Of a stretch of DNA of 64,000 nt, positions 46,919-55,540 are shown in pieces. The translations under genes and the position numbers were made by a program. The DNA comes from Bradyrhizobium canariense (GTDB taxonomy: Bacteria; Pseudomonadota; Alphaproteobacteria; Rhizobiales; Xanthobacteraceae). The notes under the pieces were generated by a model that ran no database searches, was not told the DNA's origin, and saw only the letters and a program-made list of their open reading frames with translations. Each line of letters opens with the position of its first letter. The first letter of the stretch is position 1. The stretch covers positions 99,353 through 163,352 of the forward strand of contig NZ_VSST01000009.1 of NCBI RefSeq assembly GCF_019402665.1, written 5' to 3'.

Positions 46919-47683
46919 ATGCCGAGGATCGATCGAGACGGCGTCGGAATCTATTACGAGATCCATGGCGAAGGCCCGCCGCTGCTGCTGACTCACGGTT
47001 ACTCATCGACCTCGGCGATGTGGCATGGGCAGGTCGAGGCGCTTGCCAGGGACCACAAGCTGATCTTGTGGGACATGCGCGGTCACGGCCAGTCCGATTA
47101 TCCCGACGATCCCGCCGCCTACAGCGAAGCGCTCACGGTCGGCGACATCGCGGCGATCCTGGATGCGGTCGGCACTGAGCGCGCCATCATCGGCGGGCTG
47201 TCGCTCGGCGGCTATATGTCGCTTGCCTTCGCTCGCGCGCATCCAATGCGCGTTCGCGCGCTGCTGATCATCGACACCGGACCGGGATTCAAGAAGGACG
47301 ATGCACGCGAGGCCTGGAACGCGCGGGCGCTCGCCACTGCCGACAAGCTCGATCGCGAAGGGCTCGACGTGCTGAAGACGGCGACGCGCGAGCGCGCCAC
47401 CGCGAGCCATCGCAATGCCAGGGGATTGGCGCTCGCCGCACGCGGCATGCTGACCCAGCGCGATGCGAAGGTGATCGAGCTGCTGCCGGAGATCAACGTG
47501 CCCAGCCTGATCGTGGTCGGTACCGACGACACGCCGTTCCTCGCTGCGTCGGAGTACATGGCCGCGAAAATTCCCGGCGCACAAAAGGTCGTGATCCCCG
47601 CCGCCGGACACGCCGTCAACATCGACCAGCCCAAGGCTTTTGTTGACGCGGTGCTGCCTTTCCTGAAGAAATTGCCGGGATAG
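46919..47683 (+). CDS. Alpha/beta hydrolase
   Basis: 254-aa alpha/beta hydrolase, 3-oxoadipate-enol-lactonase-like in overall pattern. Oxyanion region LLLTHGYSSTSAMW, WDMRGHGQSDYP, nucleophile Ser in GGLSLGGYMSL, VGTDDTPFL (Asp) and AAGHAVNIDQP (His). ATG 46919 (MPRIDRDGVGIYYE) follows AGGGTGG. Substrate unknown. Followed after 20 bases by a small exported protein, so the two may be co-transcribed. Confidence 0.88.
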   Translation: MPRIDRDGVGIYYEIHGEGPPLLLTHGYSSTSAMWHGQVEALARDHKLILWDMRGHGQSDYPDDPAAYSEALTVGDIAAILDAVGTERAIIGGLSLGGYMSLAFARAHPMRVRALLIIDTGPGFKKDDAREAWNARALATADKLDREGLDVLKTATRERATASHRNARGLALAARGMLTQRDAKVIELLPEINVPSLIVVGTDDTPFLAASEYMAAKIPGAQKVVIPAAGHAVNIDQPKAFVDAVLPFLKKLPG

Positions 47684-47703
47684 GTCGGACAGGAACACAG
47701 GCA

Positions 47704-48039
47704 ATGAAGCGAGCGATGTTGGCTGCGGGCGCGGTGTTGCTGTCGGTATCCGCGCAGGCCGAGCAATTCGGCGGGACACCGATCCGCCTGCCATTCGTGG
47801 CGACGTTGTCGAACAACACACCGCTCGCCTTCGGCATGGATGCGGGGCAAACCGCGCGCGCCCTCGGCCAGCCTCTGCAATATGTGCGCGGACGCCCCGG
47901 CAACGAGATCTATCTCGCGCTTCGCAACATCGGCGGCAGCGGACTGATCTCCAACCGTCACCGCCTGTTCCTGCAGTTCCGTCATGGCCGGCTGGCGGGA
48001 TGGAAGGAGGATTACGGCGAGAACTGGATGTGGGAGTGA
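47704..48039 (+). CDS. Small exported hypothetical protein
   Basis: 111 aa with a signal peptide (MKRAMLAAGAVLLSVSAQA). The mature part FGMDAGQTARALGQPLQYVRGRPGNEIYLALRN recalls the SmpA/OmlA (BamE) fold in which a 'G.s...v..lG.P' helix precedes a small sheet, but the match is by eye. Twenty bases after the alpha/beta hydrolase gene. Function unknown. Confidence 0.65.
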   Translation: MKRAMLAAGAVLLSVSAQAEQFGGTPIRLPFVATLSNNTPLAFGMDAGQTARALGQPLQYVRGRPGNEIYLALRNIGGSGLISNRHRLFLQFRHGRLAGWKEDYGENWMWE

Positions 48040-48060
48040 GGTGGGCGCGCAACCGCCTCC

Positions 48061-48173
48061 CCTCATCCTGAGGAGCTTGCAAAGCAAGCGTCTCGAAGGA
48101 TGAAGGCCCCGCTGCTGCATCTCGGCCTCTATCCTTCGAGACGCGCGCGAAGAGCGCGCTCCTCAGGATGAGG
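48061..48173. repeat. Palindromic intergenic repeat
   Basis: CCTCATCCTGAGGAGC...GCTCCTCAGGATGAGG with inner CGTCTCGAAGGATGA/ATCCTTCGAGACGCG pairing. Shares its arms with 50522-50657. Confidence 0.7.
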
Positions 48174-48221
48174 AGAGAGAGCGGAGTTCGTGATCGACGA
48201 TCAACAAGAAGGACAACCCGC

Positions 48222-48893
48222 GTGGGACAAGACATCAGACTGACCGCCTCCGATAATTTCCAGCTCGGCGCCTATCGCGCTGATCCCGCAGGCCCCCCGA
48301 AGGGCGCGGTGGTGGTGATCCAGGAGATTTTTGGGGTCAACCATCACATCCGCTCGGTCTGCGATCGCCTCGCCGGGGAAGGCTATGTCGCGATCGCGCC
48401 GTCGATCTTCGACCGGACCTCGCCGGGCTTCCAGTCGGGCTACACGCCTGACGAGATCGCCGAAGCGCGCAAATTCGTCGCCAATCCCGACTGGGACGCG
48501 ATGCTGCGCGACACGCAAGCCGCGATCGATGCGGTGAAGAGCGTCGGCCCGGTCGGCATCATCGGCTTTTGCCTGGGCGGCAGCGTCGCCTTCGTCGCGG
48601 CGACGCGGCTGTCGGGCCTGAAGGCCGCGATCGGCTATTACGGCGGCGCCGTCGTGCGCTTTGCCGACGAAACACCAAAAGTTCCGACACAGCTGCATTT
48701 TGGCGAAAAGGATGCCGGCATTCCCCTGACCGACGTCGAGACCATCAAGACGAAGCGGCCGGACGTGGAAATCTTCGTCTATCCGGGCGCGCAGCACGGC
48801 TTCCATTGCGACGAGCGGGCGAGCTACGACAAGGCCAGCGCCGACATCGCCTGGCCGCGCAGCATGGAATTTTTCGCGAAGCATTTGCGATAG
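48222..48893 (+). CDS. Dienelactone hydrolase family protein
   Basis: Carboxymethylenebutenolidase-type hydrolase, 223 aa. The cysteine nucleophile lies in IGFCLGGSVAFVAA, Asp in FGEKDAGIPL and His in GAQHGFHCDE; the family hallmark VVVIQEIFGVNHHIR is at the start. Members cleave dienelactone in chloroaromatic breakdown and other lactones. A GTG at 48222 with AAGGA eight bases upstream was chosen; the frame from 48168 begins inside the repeat. Confidence 0.9.
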   Translation: MGQDIRLTASDNFQLGAYRADPAGPPKGAVVVIQEIFGVNHHIRSVCDRLAGEGYVAIAPSIFDRTSPGFQSGYTPDEIAEARKFVANPDWDAMLRDTQAAIDAVKSVGPVGIIGFCLGGSVAFVAATRLSGLKAAIGYYGGAVVRFADETPKVPTQLHFGEKDAGIPLTDVETIKTKRPDVEIFVYPGAQHGFHCDERASYDKASADIAWPRSMEFFAKHLR

Positions 48894-48911
48894 CGCGGCT
48901 GATCTCTCCAC

Positions 48912-48942
48912 CGTCATTCCGGGCTCGCGCTCCGGAATGACG
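48912..48942. repeat. Short palindromic repeat
   Basis: CGTCATTCCGG-GCTCGCGC-TCCGGAATGACG, a hairpin 18 bases after the dienelactone hydrolase stop. It may end that transcript. Confidence 0.6.
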
Positions 48943-49029
48943 AGGGCGGAGAGCAGGAATCGGGTGGCTGCATCCTGCCGGGCGGCGATAGAGCTGGCTG
49001 ATCAAGCCAACTCACGCCGGGAGATCGTG

Positions 49030-49509
49030 ATGCAGCAGGCCAATACGAACATCGTCATCCGCAATCCGTTCGGCACCATGGACGTTCCCGGTCCTGACGA
49101 TCGCGAGGTCATGGACTATGCCGCAACCGCCTTACTTTCGGGCGATGCGGCCGACGTCAACGCGGCGCATTGGGCAGACATTCAGGCGCCGTCCGATCCT
49201 CTGGAAGGCCCGTGGGCCAGCCGCTGGAATGGCGGCGCCGATCCGACCATCGCCGGCGATACGCCGGAGACGTGGAAAGACGGGCGCGCGGAGGTGCGGG
49301 TCGCAGGCGGACGCATCTATCTGCGCTTCGATTGGGATCACGGCCGACGGCACGGGCTGATCGATGCTGCGCGCGAGGGCGCGCGCCTGGTCGGGAAATA
49401 CATCAACCTAACCAATCCCGCGATCACGCGGCCATGGATCGGGCGCGTGGTCGATGCCGCGCGCATCGATGGATGTTTTCCGAACGGGCGGCTGGATTTC
49501 AGAAGGTGA
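49030..49509 (+). CDS. Hypothetical protein
   Basis: 159-aa soluble protein without a recognised domain. It opens MQQANTNIVIRNPFGTMDVP and has a tryptophan-rich middle (WADIQAPSDPLEGPWASRWNGG) followed by EVRVAGGRIYLRFDWDHGRRHGLIDAARE. ATG 49030 follows GGGAGA. Ends in a large palindromic repeat. Function unknown. Confidence 0.65.
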   Translation: MQQANTNIVIRNPFGTMDVPGPDDREVMDYAATALLSGDAADVNAAHWADIQAPSDPLEGPWASRWNGGADPTIAGDTPETWKDGRAEVRVAGGRIYLRFDWDHGRRHGLIDAAREGARLVGKYINLTNPAITRPWIGRVVDAARIDGCFPNGRLDFRR

Positions 49510-49510
49510 G

Positions 49511-49613
49511 CTAGAGCTTCGGTTCTGATTGCATCAGAACCGAGGCTCTAGATTCTTTTTTGACGCGTTTTCTTCACGCGAACCGGTATCCACTTCGCTC
49601 GAAAACGCTCTAG
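49511..49613. repeat. Two-part palindromic repeat
   Basis: A perfect-looking hairpin CTAGAGCTTCGGTTCTGA/TCAGAACCGAGGCTCTAG (49511-49551, inner loop TTGCA), then a second unit ACGCGTTTTCTTCACGCG and onward to ...AAACGCTCTAG. The last bases include the stop codon of the minus-strand export gene (49610-49612). Confidence 0.7.
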
Positions 49614-50356
49614 AACCAGCGCTCGCCGACGAACACGGTGTCGCCGGGGCTCAAGGGGGTGCCGAGCGGCACCACGGCGCGCATGGCGCCGCCGGCTTCG
49701 GTATGCGTGACGGTGACCACATCGCGCTTGGCGCGTGGCGAGAAGCCGCCCGCGATTGCCACGGCGCTTTCGACCGTCATGTTCGGCACGTACGGATACT
49801 GGCCGGGCGCGGAGACTTCGCCGAGAATGAAGAACGGGCGATAGGCCTCGATCTCGACGGCGACCGAGGGCTCGCGGATGTAACCGTTGCGCAGCCGTGC
49901 GGCGATCTCGCCGGCCAGACCCGCCGGCGTGCGGCCGCGTGCCGGCACGCCGCCGATCAGCGGCATCGTGATGGAACCGCCGGCGTCGATCGCGTAGCTG
50001 TTGGTGAGACCTTCCTGGCCGTAGACCACGACGCGCAGCCTGTCGCCGGCGTCGAGATGGTAGGAGGAATCGTAGCGGACCGGCGCCGCCATCGGCGCGG
50101 CATAACCGACCGGCATGGGCGCGGGCGAAGAGGCAAAGGAATTGCGCAACGCCCCGATGGCGCCGCCACCGTCGCCGACGACGACCGGCTGAGGCGCGTA
50201 ATAGGGCTGGCCATAGGCCATGGAGTCGAGATCGGCGCGCGGCTGCATCACCGCGACGGGGCCGGCGGTCTGCATGCAGCCGCCAAGGCTAAGCGCGGCG
50301 GACGCTGCCAGGGACGCTGCCAAGATCGACCATCGAAACGCGCGTGCAACCGGCAC
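49610..50356 (-). CDS. Polysaccharide biosynthesis/export lipoprotein (Wza-type)
   Basis: Outer-membrane polysaccharide export lipoprotein, 248 aa. A lipoprotein signal peptide with lipobox SLGGC (Cys27) is followed by a Poly_export domain (YHLDAGDRLRVVVYGQEGLTNSYAIDAGGSITMPLIGGVPARG) and a SLBB-like domain (FFILGEVSAPGQYPYVPNMTVESAVAIAGG). A GTG at 50356 preceded by GAGGGA was chosen; the frame to 50518 has no site. No capsule or EPS polymerase genes are next to it. The stop codon is inside a palindromic repeat. Confidence 0.87.
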   Translation of the reverse strand: MPVARAFRWSILAASLAASAALSLGGCMQTAGPVAVMQPRADLDSMAYGQPYYAPQPVVVGDGGGAIGALRNSFASSPAPMPVGYAAPMAAPVRYDSSYHLDAGDRLRVVVYGQEGLTNSYAIDAGGSITMPLIGGVPARGRTPAGLAGEIAARLRNGYIREPSVAVEIEAYRPFFILGEVSAPGQYPYVPNMTVESAVAIAGGFSPRAKRDVVTVTHTEAGGAMRAVVPLGTPLSPGDTVFVGERWF

Positions 50357-50521
50357 CGGACTTATCCCTCGAAACGAGACAGATCCAGTGATGCACCGGT
50401 TATGGTTAATAAAGCGTTGAGGGGGCGGGCGGCGCGACGATGCGGCTACGGCGCAGTGCGCTCCCTCTCGCTTGCGGGCGCGGCTAGCGCATATGGCCTT
50501 TTGGGCCAAGCTGAACAAGCG

Positions 50522-50657
50522 CCTCGTCCTTCGAGACGACCGCTCCGCGGTCTCCTCAGGATGAGGCTAATCGGCATCGGTGCCTGCTGGCACTATTGCC
50601 GCAGACGCCGTCCTCATCCTGAGGAGCCCGCCTAAAGCGGGCATCTCGAAGGATGGG
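50522..50657. repeat. Palindromic intergenic repeat
   Basis: Left arm CCTCGTCCTTCGAGACG...CTCCTCAGGATGAGG (50522-50566), right arm CCTCATCCTGAGGAGCC...CTCGAAGGATGGG (50612-50657). Same family as 48061-48173. Confidence 0.65.
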
Positions 50658-50685
50658 CCACAGGAAACTGCTCTCAAATGCGCCG

Positions 50686-50709
50686 ACCTCTCCCGCAAGC
50701 GGGAGAGGT
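50686..50709 (-). terminator. Perfect hairpin downstream of msrA
   Basis: ACCTCTCCCGCAAG pairs with CTTGCGGGAGAGGT, an even palindrome with no T-tract. Related to the CCTCTCCCGC elements at 25058 and 63838. It lies 20 bases past the msrA stop. Confidence 0.5.
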
Positions 50710-50729
50710 GCACCACCTTCGCGGCTGGC

Positions 50730-51386
50730 TTACGCGCTCACACCGACGCCGATCGGGCAGGACACGCCGGTGCCGCCAAGGCCGCAATAACCGGCGGGAT
50801 TCTTGGCCAGATATTGCTGATGATAGTCCTCGGCAAAGTAGAATTGGCCGGCGGGTGCGATCTCGGTGGTGATGGTGCCGAGACCTTTTGCAGCAAGCGC
50901 TTTCTGATAGAGCGCCTTCGATTGATCGGCCGCTTTTTTCTGCGCGTCTGAATAGGTGTAGATCGCGCTTCGGTACTGCGTGCCGACGTCGTTGCCCTGA
51001 CGCATGCCCTGCGTCGGGTTGTGGCTCTCCCAGAACGTCTTCAACAGCTTCTCGTAGGACACCTTGGTCGGATCGAACACGACCAGCACCACTTCGGTGT
51101 GACCGGTGCGGCCCGAGCAGGTCTCTTCATAGGTCGGGTTCGGCGTGTGGCCGCCGGCATAGCCGACGGCGGTGGTGTAAACGCCGTCGCCAAGCTCCCA
51201 GAACTTGCGCTCGGCGCCCCAGAAGCAGCCGAGCCCGAACACCGCCTGCTCGAGGCCGGCGGGATAAGGCGGCTGCAACTTCGTGCCGTTGACGAAATGG
51301 GTGGTCGCGGTCGGAATGGCTTGCGCACGGCCCGGCAGCGCTTCATTGGCGCTCGGCAATGCGGTGGTCTTGCGCATGAACAGCAT
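50730..51386 (-). CDS. msrA: Peptide-methionine (S)-S-oxide reductase
   Basis: Repairs methionine-S-sulfoxide in proteins, 218 aa. The catalytic cysteine is in [45 protein letters not shown] and [21 protein letters not shown] are family blocks, and resolving cysteines lie in [13 protein letters not shown]. Its N-terminus has a 25-30 residue extension ([19 protein letters not shown]) also seen in other long MsrA proteins. The start at 51386 follows GGAG. Confidence 0.95.
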   Translation of the reverse strand: MLFMRKTTALPSANEALPGRAQAIPTATTHFVNGTKLQPPYPAGLEQAVFGLGCFWGAERKFWELGDGVYTTAVGYAGGHTPNPTYEETCSGRTGHTEVVLVVFDPTKVSYEKLLKTFWESHNPTQGMRQGNDVGTQYRSAIYTYSDAQKKAADQSKALYQKALAAKGLGTITTEIAPAGQFYFAEDYHQQYLAKNPAGYCGLGGTGVSCPIGVGVSA

Positions 51387-51550
51387 GGACGGATCTCCGG
51401 GAACGAGCTGTCCGTCGCCGAGGACAAGCTATTGAGCCAAGGCGATGAACCAAGCGCTCAGGCGACGTGCTCGCGATCAGGTGGGAATATAGGTCTTTAC
51501 GCGCAAAGGGGCAGCCCTGTTACGCCGCGCGCGGCCGCTTCAGTCGCGCG

Positions 51551-51592
51551 AATTGAAAGCTCAATCCCGGGAATTGAAAGCTCAATCCCGGG
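51551..51592. repeat. 21-bp perfect tandem duplication
   Basis: The unit AATTGAAAGCTCAATCCCGG plus G occurs at 51551-51571 and again at 51572-51592. It covers the stop codon of the minus-strand membrane protein, which is therefore duplicated. Confidence 0.9.
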
Positions 51593-51899
51593 AATAGCCG
51601 ATCAACGGCTTGCGCGGGCGGAACAGGATCATCAGGAGGATACCGAGAATGCCGAGGACGGCGAAAACCGGCTGATCCAGCACCAGGCGGATCACCGAGG
51701 TCCAGAGCCAGGGCGCCTTGGCCTCGACCCAGGTCCGGAACGCCGTCTGGCTGGCCTGATTGATGTCGTTCCAGAACTGGCCGAAGCGGGTGAACCGCAG
51801 GGTCTGGTCGGCCACCCAGCGGGCGCCGTCATAGACCATGAAGATGAACCCGCCGGCGAGCAGCAACAGCCCAATCAGTCGGAAAAAGCCGCGGATCAT
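51582..51899 (-). CDS. Small two-helix membrane protein
   Basis: 105-aa inner-membrane protein with an N-terminal helix ([20 protein letters not shown]) and a C-terminal helix ([16 protein letters not shown]), separated by a soluble helical segment of about 55 residues, ending [13 protein letters not shown]. No recognised family. Its stop codon lies in the 21-bp tandem duplication. Function unknown. Confidence 0.7.
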   Translation of the reverse strand: MIRGFFRLIGLLLLAGGFIFMVYDGARWVADQTLRFTRFGQFWNDINQASQTAFRTWVEAKAPWLWTSVIRLVLDQPVFAVLGILGILLMILFRPRKPLIGYSRD

Positions 51900-51914
51900 G
51901 CCTCACCCTCTATA

Positions 51915-51932
51915 GTCGTCCGATCGGACGAC
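51915..51932. promoter_or_regulatory. Perfect 18-base palindrome
   Basis: GTCGTCCGATCGGACGAC, 15 bases upstream of the membrane protein start and on the far side of the rpsT promoter. Its arms recur as an interrupted palindrome at 52593-52619 downstream of rpsT. Confidence 0.4.
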
Positions 51933-52303
51933 CCTCGGAACGCCGCCAGCCAATACAAGGGAGACGGCAGAAATTCAACCTCTTCAGGGCGTTACGGCAC
52001 TCATCCCTGGCCTGAGGGGCTGCTTGTCCAGCCCGGGAAAGCGTTGACGGTGCCAAAGACCCTCTCTATAAGGGCGCCAACTGGCGGCGGGCGCAATCCT
52101 GCCGCCGCTGTTCTTTGAGCAGATGCAGGCTCCTTGGGCTGAGAGGCTCCCTGGGCCTCAGAGACGGCCCGCAAGGCTGTCGCTCACGTTCCGGGAACAG
52201 CCTAGCAACCGAACACCCTAATTCCGAGCGTCGATTACGCGGTCAAGCAAGCCGGCGCTACCCGACCAAGACGCGACCGGTACCCGCAAAGGACATTGAG
52301 ACC
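51933..52303. other. rpsT promoter and leader region
   Basis: The 404-base gap before rpsT (51900-52303) holds the 18-base palindrome and the rpsT promoter. A leader of roughly 225 bases lies between the predicted start point and the rpsT AUG. No gene seen. Confidence 0.6.
52044..52072 (+). promoter_or_regulatory. Sigma-70 promoter of rpsT
   Basis: TTGACG (52044-52049), exactly 17 bases, TATAAG (52067-52072). It is the closest match to consensus noticed in the window, as expected for a ribosomal protein gene. Confidence 0.75.
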
Positions 52304-52570
52304 ATGGCCAATACCACTTCCGCCAAGAAAGCGACGCGCAAGATCGCCCGCCGCACCGCCGTCAACAAGTCGCGCCGCACCCAGATGCGCGGTGCCGTGC
52401 GTAACGTCGAAGAAGCCATCAAGACCGGCGACCGCGCCGCTGCCGTGACGGCGCTGGCGAATGCCGAGCCCGCCTTGATGCGCGCCGCGCAGCGAAACAT
52501 CATTCATAAGAACAATGCCAGCCGCAAAGTCTCGCGGCTTACCGCGCAGATCGCCAAGCTCGCCAAGTAA
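52304..52570 (+). CDS. rpsT: 30S ribosomal protein S20
   Basis: 88-aa primary 16S rRNA-binding protein. The basic N-terminus [29 protein letters not shown] and [29 protein letters not shown] are diagnostic. ATG 52304 follows AAAGGA. An upstream frame to 52115 is not used. In E. coli S20 represses its own translation; the long leader here would allow such control. Placed before dnaA as in related genomes. Ends at a strong terminator. Confidence 0.97.
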   Translation: MANTTSAKKATRKIARRTAVNKSRRTQMRGAVRNVEEAIKTGDRAAAVTALANAEPALMRAAQRNIIHKNNASRKVSRLTAQIAKLAK

Positions 52571-52592
52571 GCTCGCGAGCGTTCTGGCACGC

Positions 52593-52619
52593 CGTCCGAT
52601 CGCGTCGTTCGATCGGACG
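52593..52619. repeat. Interrupted palindrome downstream of rpsT
   Basis: CGTCCGATCG-N7-CGATCGGACG. The arms equal those of the 18-base palindrome at 51915, separated here by CGTCGTT. It lies between the rpsT stop and its terminator. Confidence 0.5.
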
Positions 52620-52647
52620 ATCCGGCCGCACATCGCACACGTCAAAC

Positions 52648-52673
52648 AGCCCGGCATCGCGCCGGGCTTTTTT
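52648..52673 (+). terminator. Rho-independent terminator of rpsT
   Basis: AGCCCGGC-ATCGC-GCCGGGCT followed by TTTTTT on the plus strand. Confidence 0.92.
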
Positions 52674-53531
52674 GTTGCCTGTCATATTCACGCAAGTAGT
52701 CACGCTGCGAGCGACCTTCGATCGGAGGATTGCGACGTTTGCACCATGATGCGCCCGTAGTTTTACCTGCGAATGGTTTTGCAACAGCGGAAACTTCCAC
52801 CGCGGTGCAAAAAGTCCTTGCGAGGTGGGCACAAGTTGAATTCGCGCGCCTGCGAGTTCTGCACACCGTAGTTTCCCCGGATCGCGAGACGCAATGGAGT
52901 TACCCTGTGAAACGAGACTCAAAAAACGATGTCTCGCTAACAACTTATCGACATAGTGACGCCAAGCATTTGGAAAACTCGCCCGCGCGTCGCGCGCGTG
53001 ACGCTTTTGTAAAAAATTTTTGGCGGTGACGGAGAATTGTCACATCAAACGCGGCATCTTCGATTCTGTGCACGAATCCAAAAACTTGCTCTGAAGCCTG
53101 TGCACAAGTCCGCGTGGCGTTAACGCAGATCAAGATTTTTGATGCCTCAAGTCTGAATCAATTCCGTTGCGAGTCTTTCCGCATAGTGTATTCCTTAAGG
53201 CGTCAGCGGCGCCCACGATCTTGAGACCAGCGCGGTATCGGAAACGGGGCGAGCGTGCAAATCGGCGGCGATGTGCACGTAGGCGGCGCTTCAACAAGCG
53301 ATTGTCGGATCAAAACCCACAGCAATGTGGGAACGGTAGCTCTTTGTCTGAATGTCTCCAAGCGGGATCTTTCTCTCGCGCTTAAGAGACATCTTGAAAG
53401 CTGCCCCGACAGGCATGATGGCGAGGCCGAGCGGACGACGAGTACACGGGCGGGCATCCGATGAAGACGCGGGTGTCGTTTGGACACGCAGGACCTTGTC
53501 GCGAGCAATCACGGCAGGATGGGGAGGTATC
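52674..53531. other. dnaA upstream region (candidate regulatory or origin DNA)
   Basis: About 860 bases without a convincing gene between the rpsT terminator and a small frame before dnaA. It contains a one-mismatch DnaA box TTATCGACA (52945-52953), five GANTC methylation sites (52916, 53062, 53074, 53155, 53171), an AT-rich patch TTTTGTAAAAAATTTTT (53005-53021), and the palindrome GTGAC-N8-GTCAC (53026-53043). This looks like the dnaA control region. Whether it is also the chromosome origin is unclear, because in many alphaproteobacteria the origin lies near hemE rather than dnaA. Confidence 0.4.
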
Positions 53532-53660
53532 ATGTCTTACGAACTCAACGCGGTATTGAAACACATTTCGACTTCCAGCATTTCGACTTCCAGCGATGCC
53601 GTTTTAGATTCGTCGGACACCAAGCCTCCCGCGTGTCACGGAGCGCCGAGTACGCGCTGA
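53532..53660 (+). CDS. Possible 42-aa small protein upstream of dnaA
   Basis: An ATG with an unusually strong site (GGGGAGG, five bases away) opens 42 codons: [16 protein letters not shown], then [15 protein letters not shown] and [12 protein letters not shown] 15-base tandem duplication (53565-53594) encodes the repeated ISTSS. No family recognised. It could be a real small protein, a leader peptide for dnaA, or chance. Confidence 0.4.
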   Translation: MSYELNAVLKHISTSSISTSSDAVLDSSDTKPPACHGAPSTR

Positions 53661-53844
53661 CCTCGCGACCCCTCCATCTCTAGACATTGCTGATCGGACG
53701 CGGCGTTTCCGCCGAACGGTCGAGCCATGCCTGCAGGTGAAATCGCTTGAGGTCCCGCCATTGCAAATATCCCGGCAGGTATCCCTGGCAGGAACTCTGC
53801 ATGGCGCTCACCACGCAACCTTATCTCTCAAGAAAAGTTCTCAA

Positions 53845-55260
53845 ATGATGACAACCCCGGAACAGGATCGCTGGTCACGCGTGAAGAGTCGGCTGCGCTC
53901 GAACGTTGGCGAGGACGTCTATACGAGCTGGTTTGCGCGCATGGATCTGGAAGGCGTCCAGGACGAGAGCGTGCGTCTGTCGGTGCCGACCCGCTTCCTG
54001 AAGAGCTGGATCCAGGCCCATTATGCCGAGCGCGTGCTGTCGTGCTGGCAGGCCGAGATGCCCGAAGTGCATCGCATCGATCTCACCGTTCGCACGGCCG
54101 TGCGCCCCGTGATGCAGCAGAAGGAAGCGCCCGCGCCGGTCGAAACGCGCCGCTCGCCTGCGCCGGAGCTGCGTTCGACCGCGACCGCGCCGGTCTCCGC
54201 CAATCATGATGCGCTCGGCGGCTCGCCGCTCGATCCGCGCCTGACGTTTGCAAGCTTCGTCGTCGGCCGCTCCAACACGCTGGCGCATGCGGCTGCGCGT
54301 CAGGTCGCCGAGGGTCGTCGCGGCGATCCCGTCATGTTCAATCCGCTCTACATTCATGCAGGCGTCGGCCTCGGCAAGACGCATCTCCTGCAGGCGGTGA
54401 CCTGGGCCGGCAATTCCGGCAACGAGCGCAAGGTGCTTTATCTCACTGCAGAGAAATTCATGTACGGCTTCGTCGCCGCGCTGAAGACGCAGACGGCGCT
54501 CGCCTTCAAGGAAGCGCTGCGCGGCATCGACGTGCTCGTGATCGACGATCTCCAGTTCCTGCAGGGCAAATCGACCCAGGCCGAGTTCTGCCACACGCTG
54601 AATGCGTTGATCGATGCCGGCCGCCAGGTCGTGATCGCGGCCGACCGTCCGCCGTCCGATCTCGAAAGCCTCGACGACCGCGTGCGCTCGCGGCTGGCCG
54701 GCGGCCTCGTGGTCGAGATGGCCTCGCTTGGCGAGGAGCTGCGGCACGGTATTCTCAAGTCGCGCGTCGCCGCGGCCCGCGCCCATCATGCGACCTTCGA
54801 GGTGCCGGAGGAGGTGCTGACCTATCTGGCCCGCGCCATCACTCATAATGGCCGGGATCTCGAAGGCGCAATCAACCGCCTGCTCGCACACTCGAAGCTC
54901 AACAACCGGCCGGTGACGCTGGAGATGGCGGAGCACGAGGTGCGCGACCTGATCCGGCCGCAGGAGCCGAAGCGGATCAAGATCGAGGACATCCAGCGCG
55001 TGGTGGCACGGCAGTATAATGTCAGCCGCTCCGACCTCTTGTCCTCGCGCCGGACCGCCAACGTGGTTCGTCCGCGCCAGGTGGCGATGTATCTCGCCAA
55101 GACGCTGACCCTGCGATCGCTGCCGGAAATCGGCCGCCGCTTCGGCGGGCGCGACCACACCACGGTGCTGCACGCGGTACGCAAGATCGAGGCCCTGGTT
55201 TCCAAGGACACGGCGCTGTCGGACGAGGTCGAATCGCTCAAGCGCCAGCTTCAGGAATAA
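53845..55260 (+). CDS. dnaA: Chromosomal replication initiator DnaA
   Basis: Initiator ATPase that opens the replication origin, 471 aa. Domain I (residues 1-85) has [26 protein letters not shown]; a Pro/Ala-rich linker follows (90-125); the AAA+ domain has Walker [12 protein letters not shown] (171-181) and Walker [11 protein letters not shown]; domain IV ends with the DnaA-box signature [20 protein letters not shown] 53845 or the adjacent 53848 are the start; the frame from 53737 is unlikely. Its upstream region holds GANTC and DnaA-box-like sites. Confidence 0.97.
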   Translation: MMTTPEQDRWSRVKSRLRSNVGEDVYTSWFARMDLEGVQDESVRLSVPTRFLKSWIQAHYAERVLSCWQAEMPEVHRIDLTVRTAVRPVMQQKEAPAPVETRRSPAPELRSTATAPVSANHDALGGSPLDPRLTFASFVVGRSNTLAHAAARQVAEGRRGDPVMFNPLYIHAGVGLGKTHLLQAVTWAGNSGNERKVLYLTAEKFMYGFVAALKTQTALAFKEALRGIDVLVIDDLQFLQGKSTQAEFCHTLNALIDAGRQVVIAADRPPSDLESLDDRVRSRLAGGLVVEMASLGEELRHGILKSRVAAARAHHATFEVPEEVLTYLARAITHNGRDLEGAINRLLAHSKLNNRPVTLEMAEHEVRDLIRPQEPKRIKIEDIQRVVARQYNVSRSDLLSSRRTANVVRPRQVAMYLAKTLTLRSLPEIGRRFGGRDHTTVLHAVRKIEALVSKDTALSDEVESLKRQLQE

Positions 55261-55284
55261 ACGCCTAGGCCTTCTCCTTCCTTC

Positions 55285-55313
55285 CCGCCGCCCCGGCCCT
55301 GCCTGGGCGGCGG
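55285..55313 (+). terminator. Hairpin between dnaA and dnaN
   Basis: CCGCCGCCC-N11-GGGCGGCGG, a perfect 9-bp stem 24 bases after the dnaA stop, without a T-tract. A 15-base stretch of it (CTGCCTGGGCGGCGG, 55299-55313) is repeated at 55321-55335. It is a possible attenuator or terminator. Confidence 0.45.
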
Positions 55314-55540
55314 CCTTCCTCTGCCTGGGCGGCGGGCCCCGTCTTTGCGGGTAAATCGTGGGGAACCATCGCGCAATCCCTTGAAACGGATGACTTTACG
55401 CGCCACCTTGCGCGACCCTGACGGCTTTGGTCATATCGGCTGGATGATCCGGCTTTCCGGGGTCTTCGGTGCCGTGGCGCGCGTCCCGCCGCCCGGCTTT
55501 TCCAGATTTGTGTTTCCTTGGGGATCGGGCGAGTAGTGCA

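Larger units (their letters stand above)
50357..50729. other. 373-base intergenic region
   Basis: Contains the palindromic element 50522-50657 and the hairpin 50686-50709. No gene recognised. Confidence 0.6.

Noticed and set aside
53066..53109. CTGTGCACG and CTGTGCACA as DnaA boxes
   Set aside because: Two or more mismatches to TTATNCACA on the reverse strand; too weak to count.
53255..53464. 69-codon frame in the dnaA upstream region
   Set aside because: GTG start without a ribosome site, no recognisable composition; less convincing than the frame at 53532.
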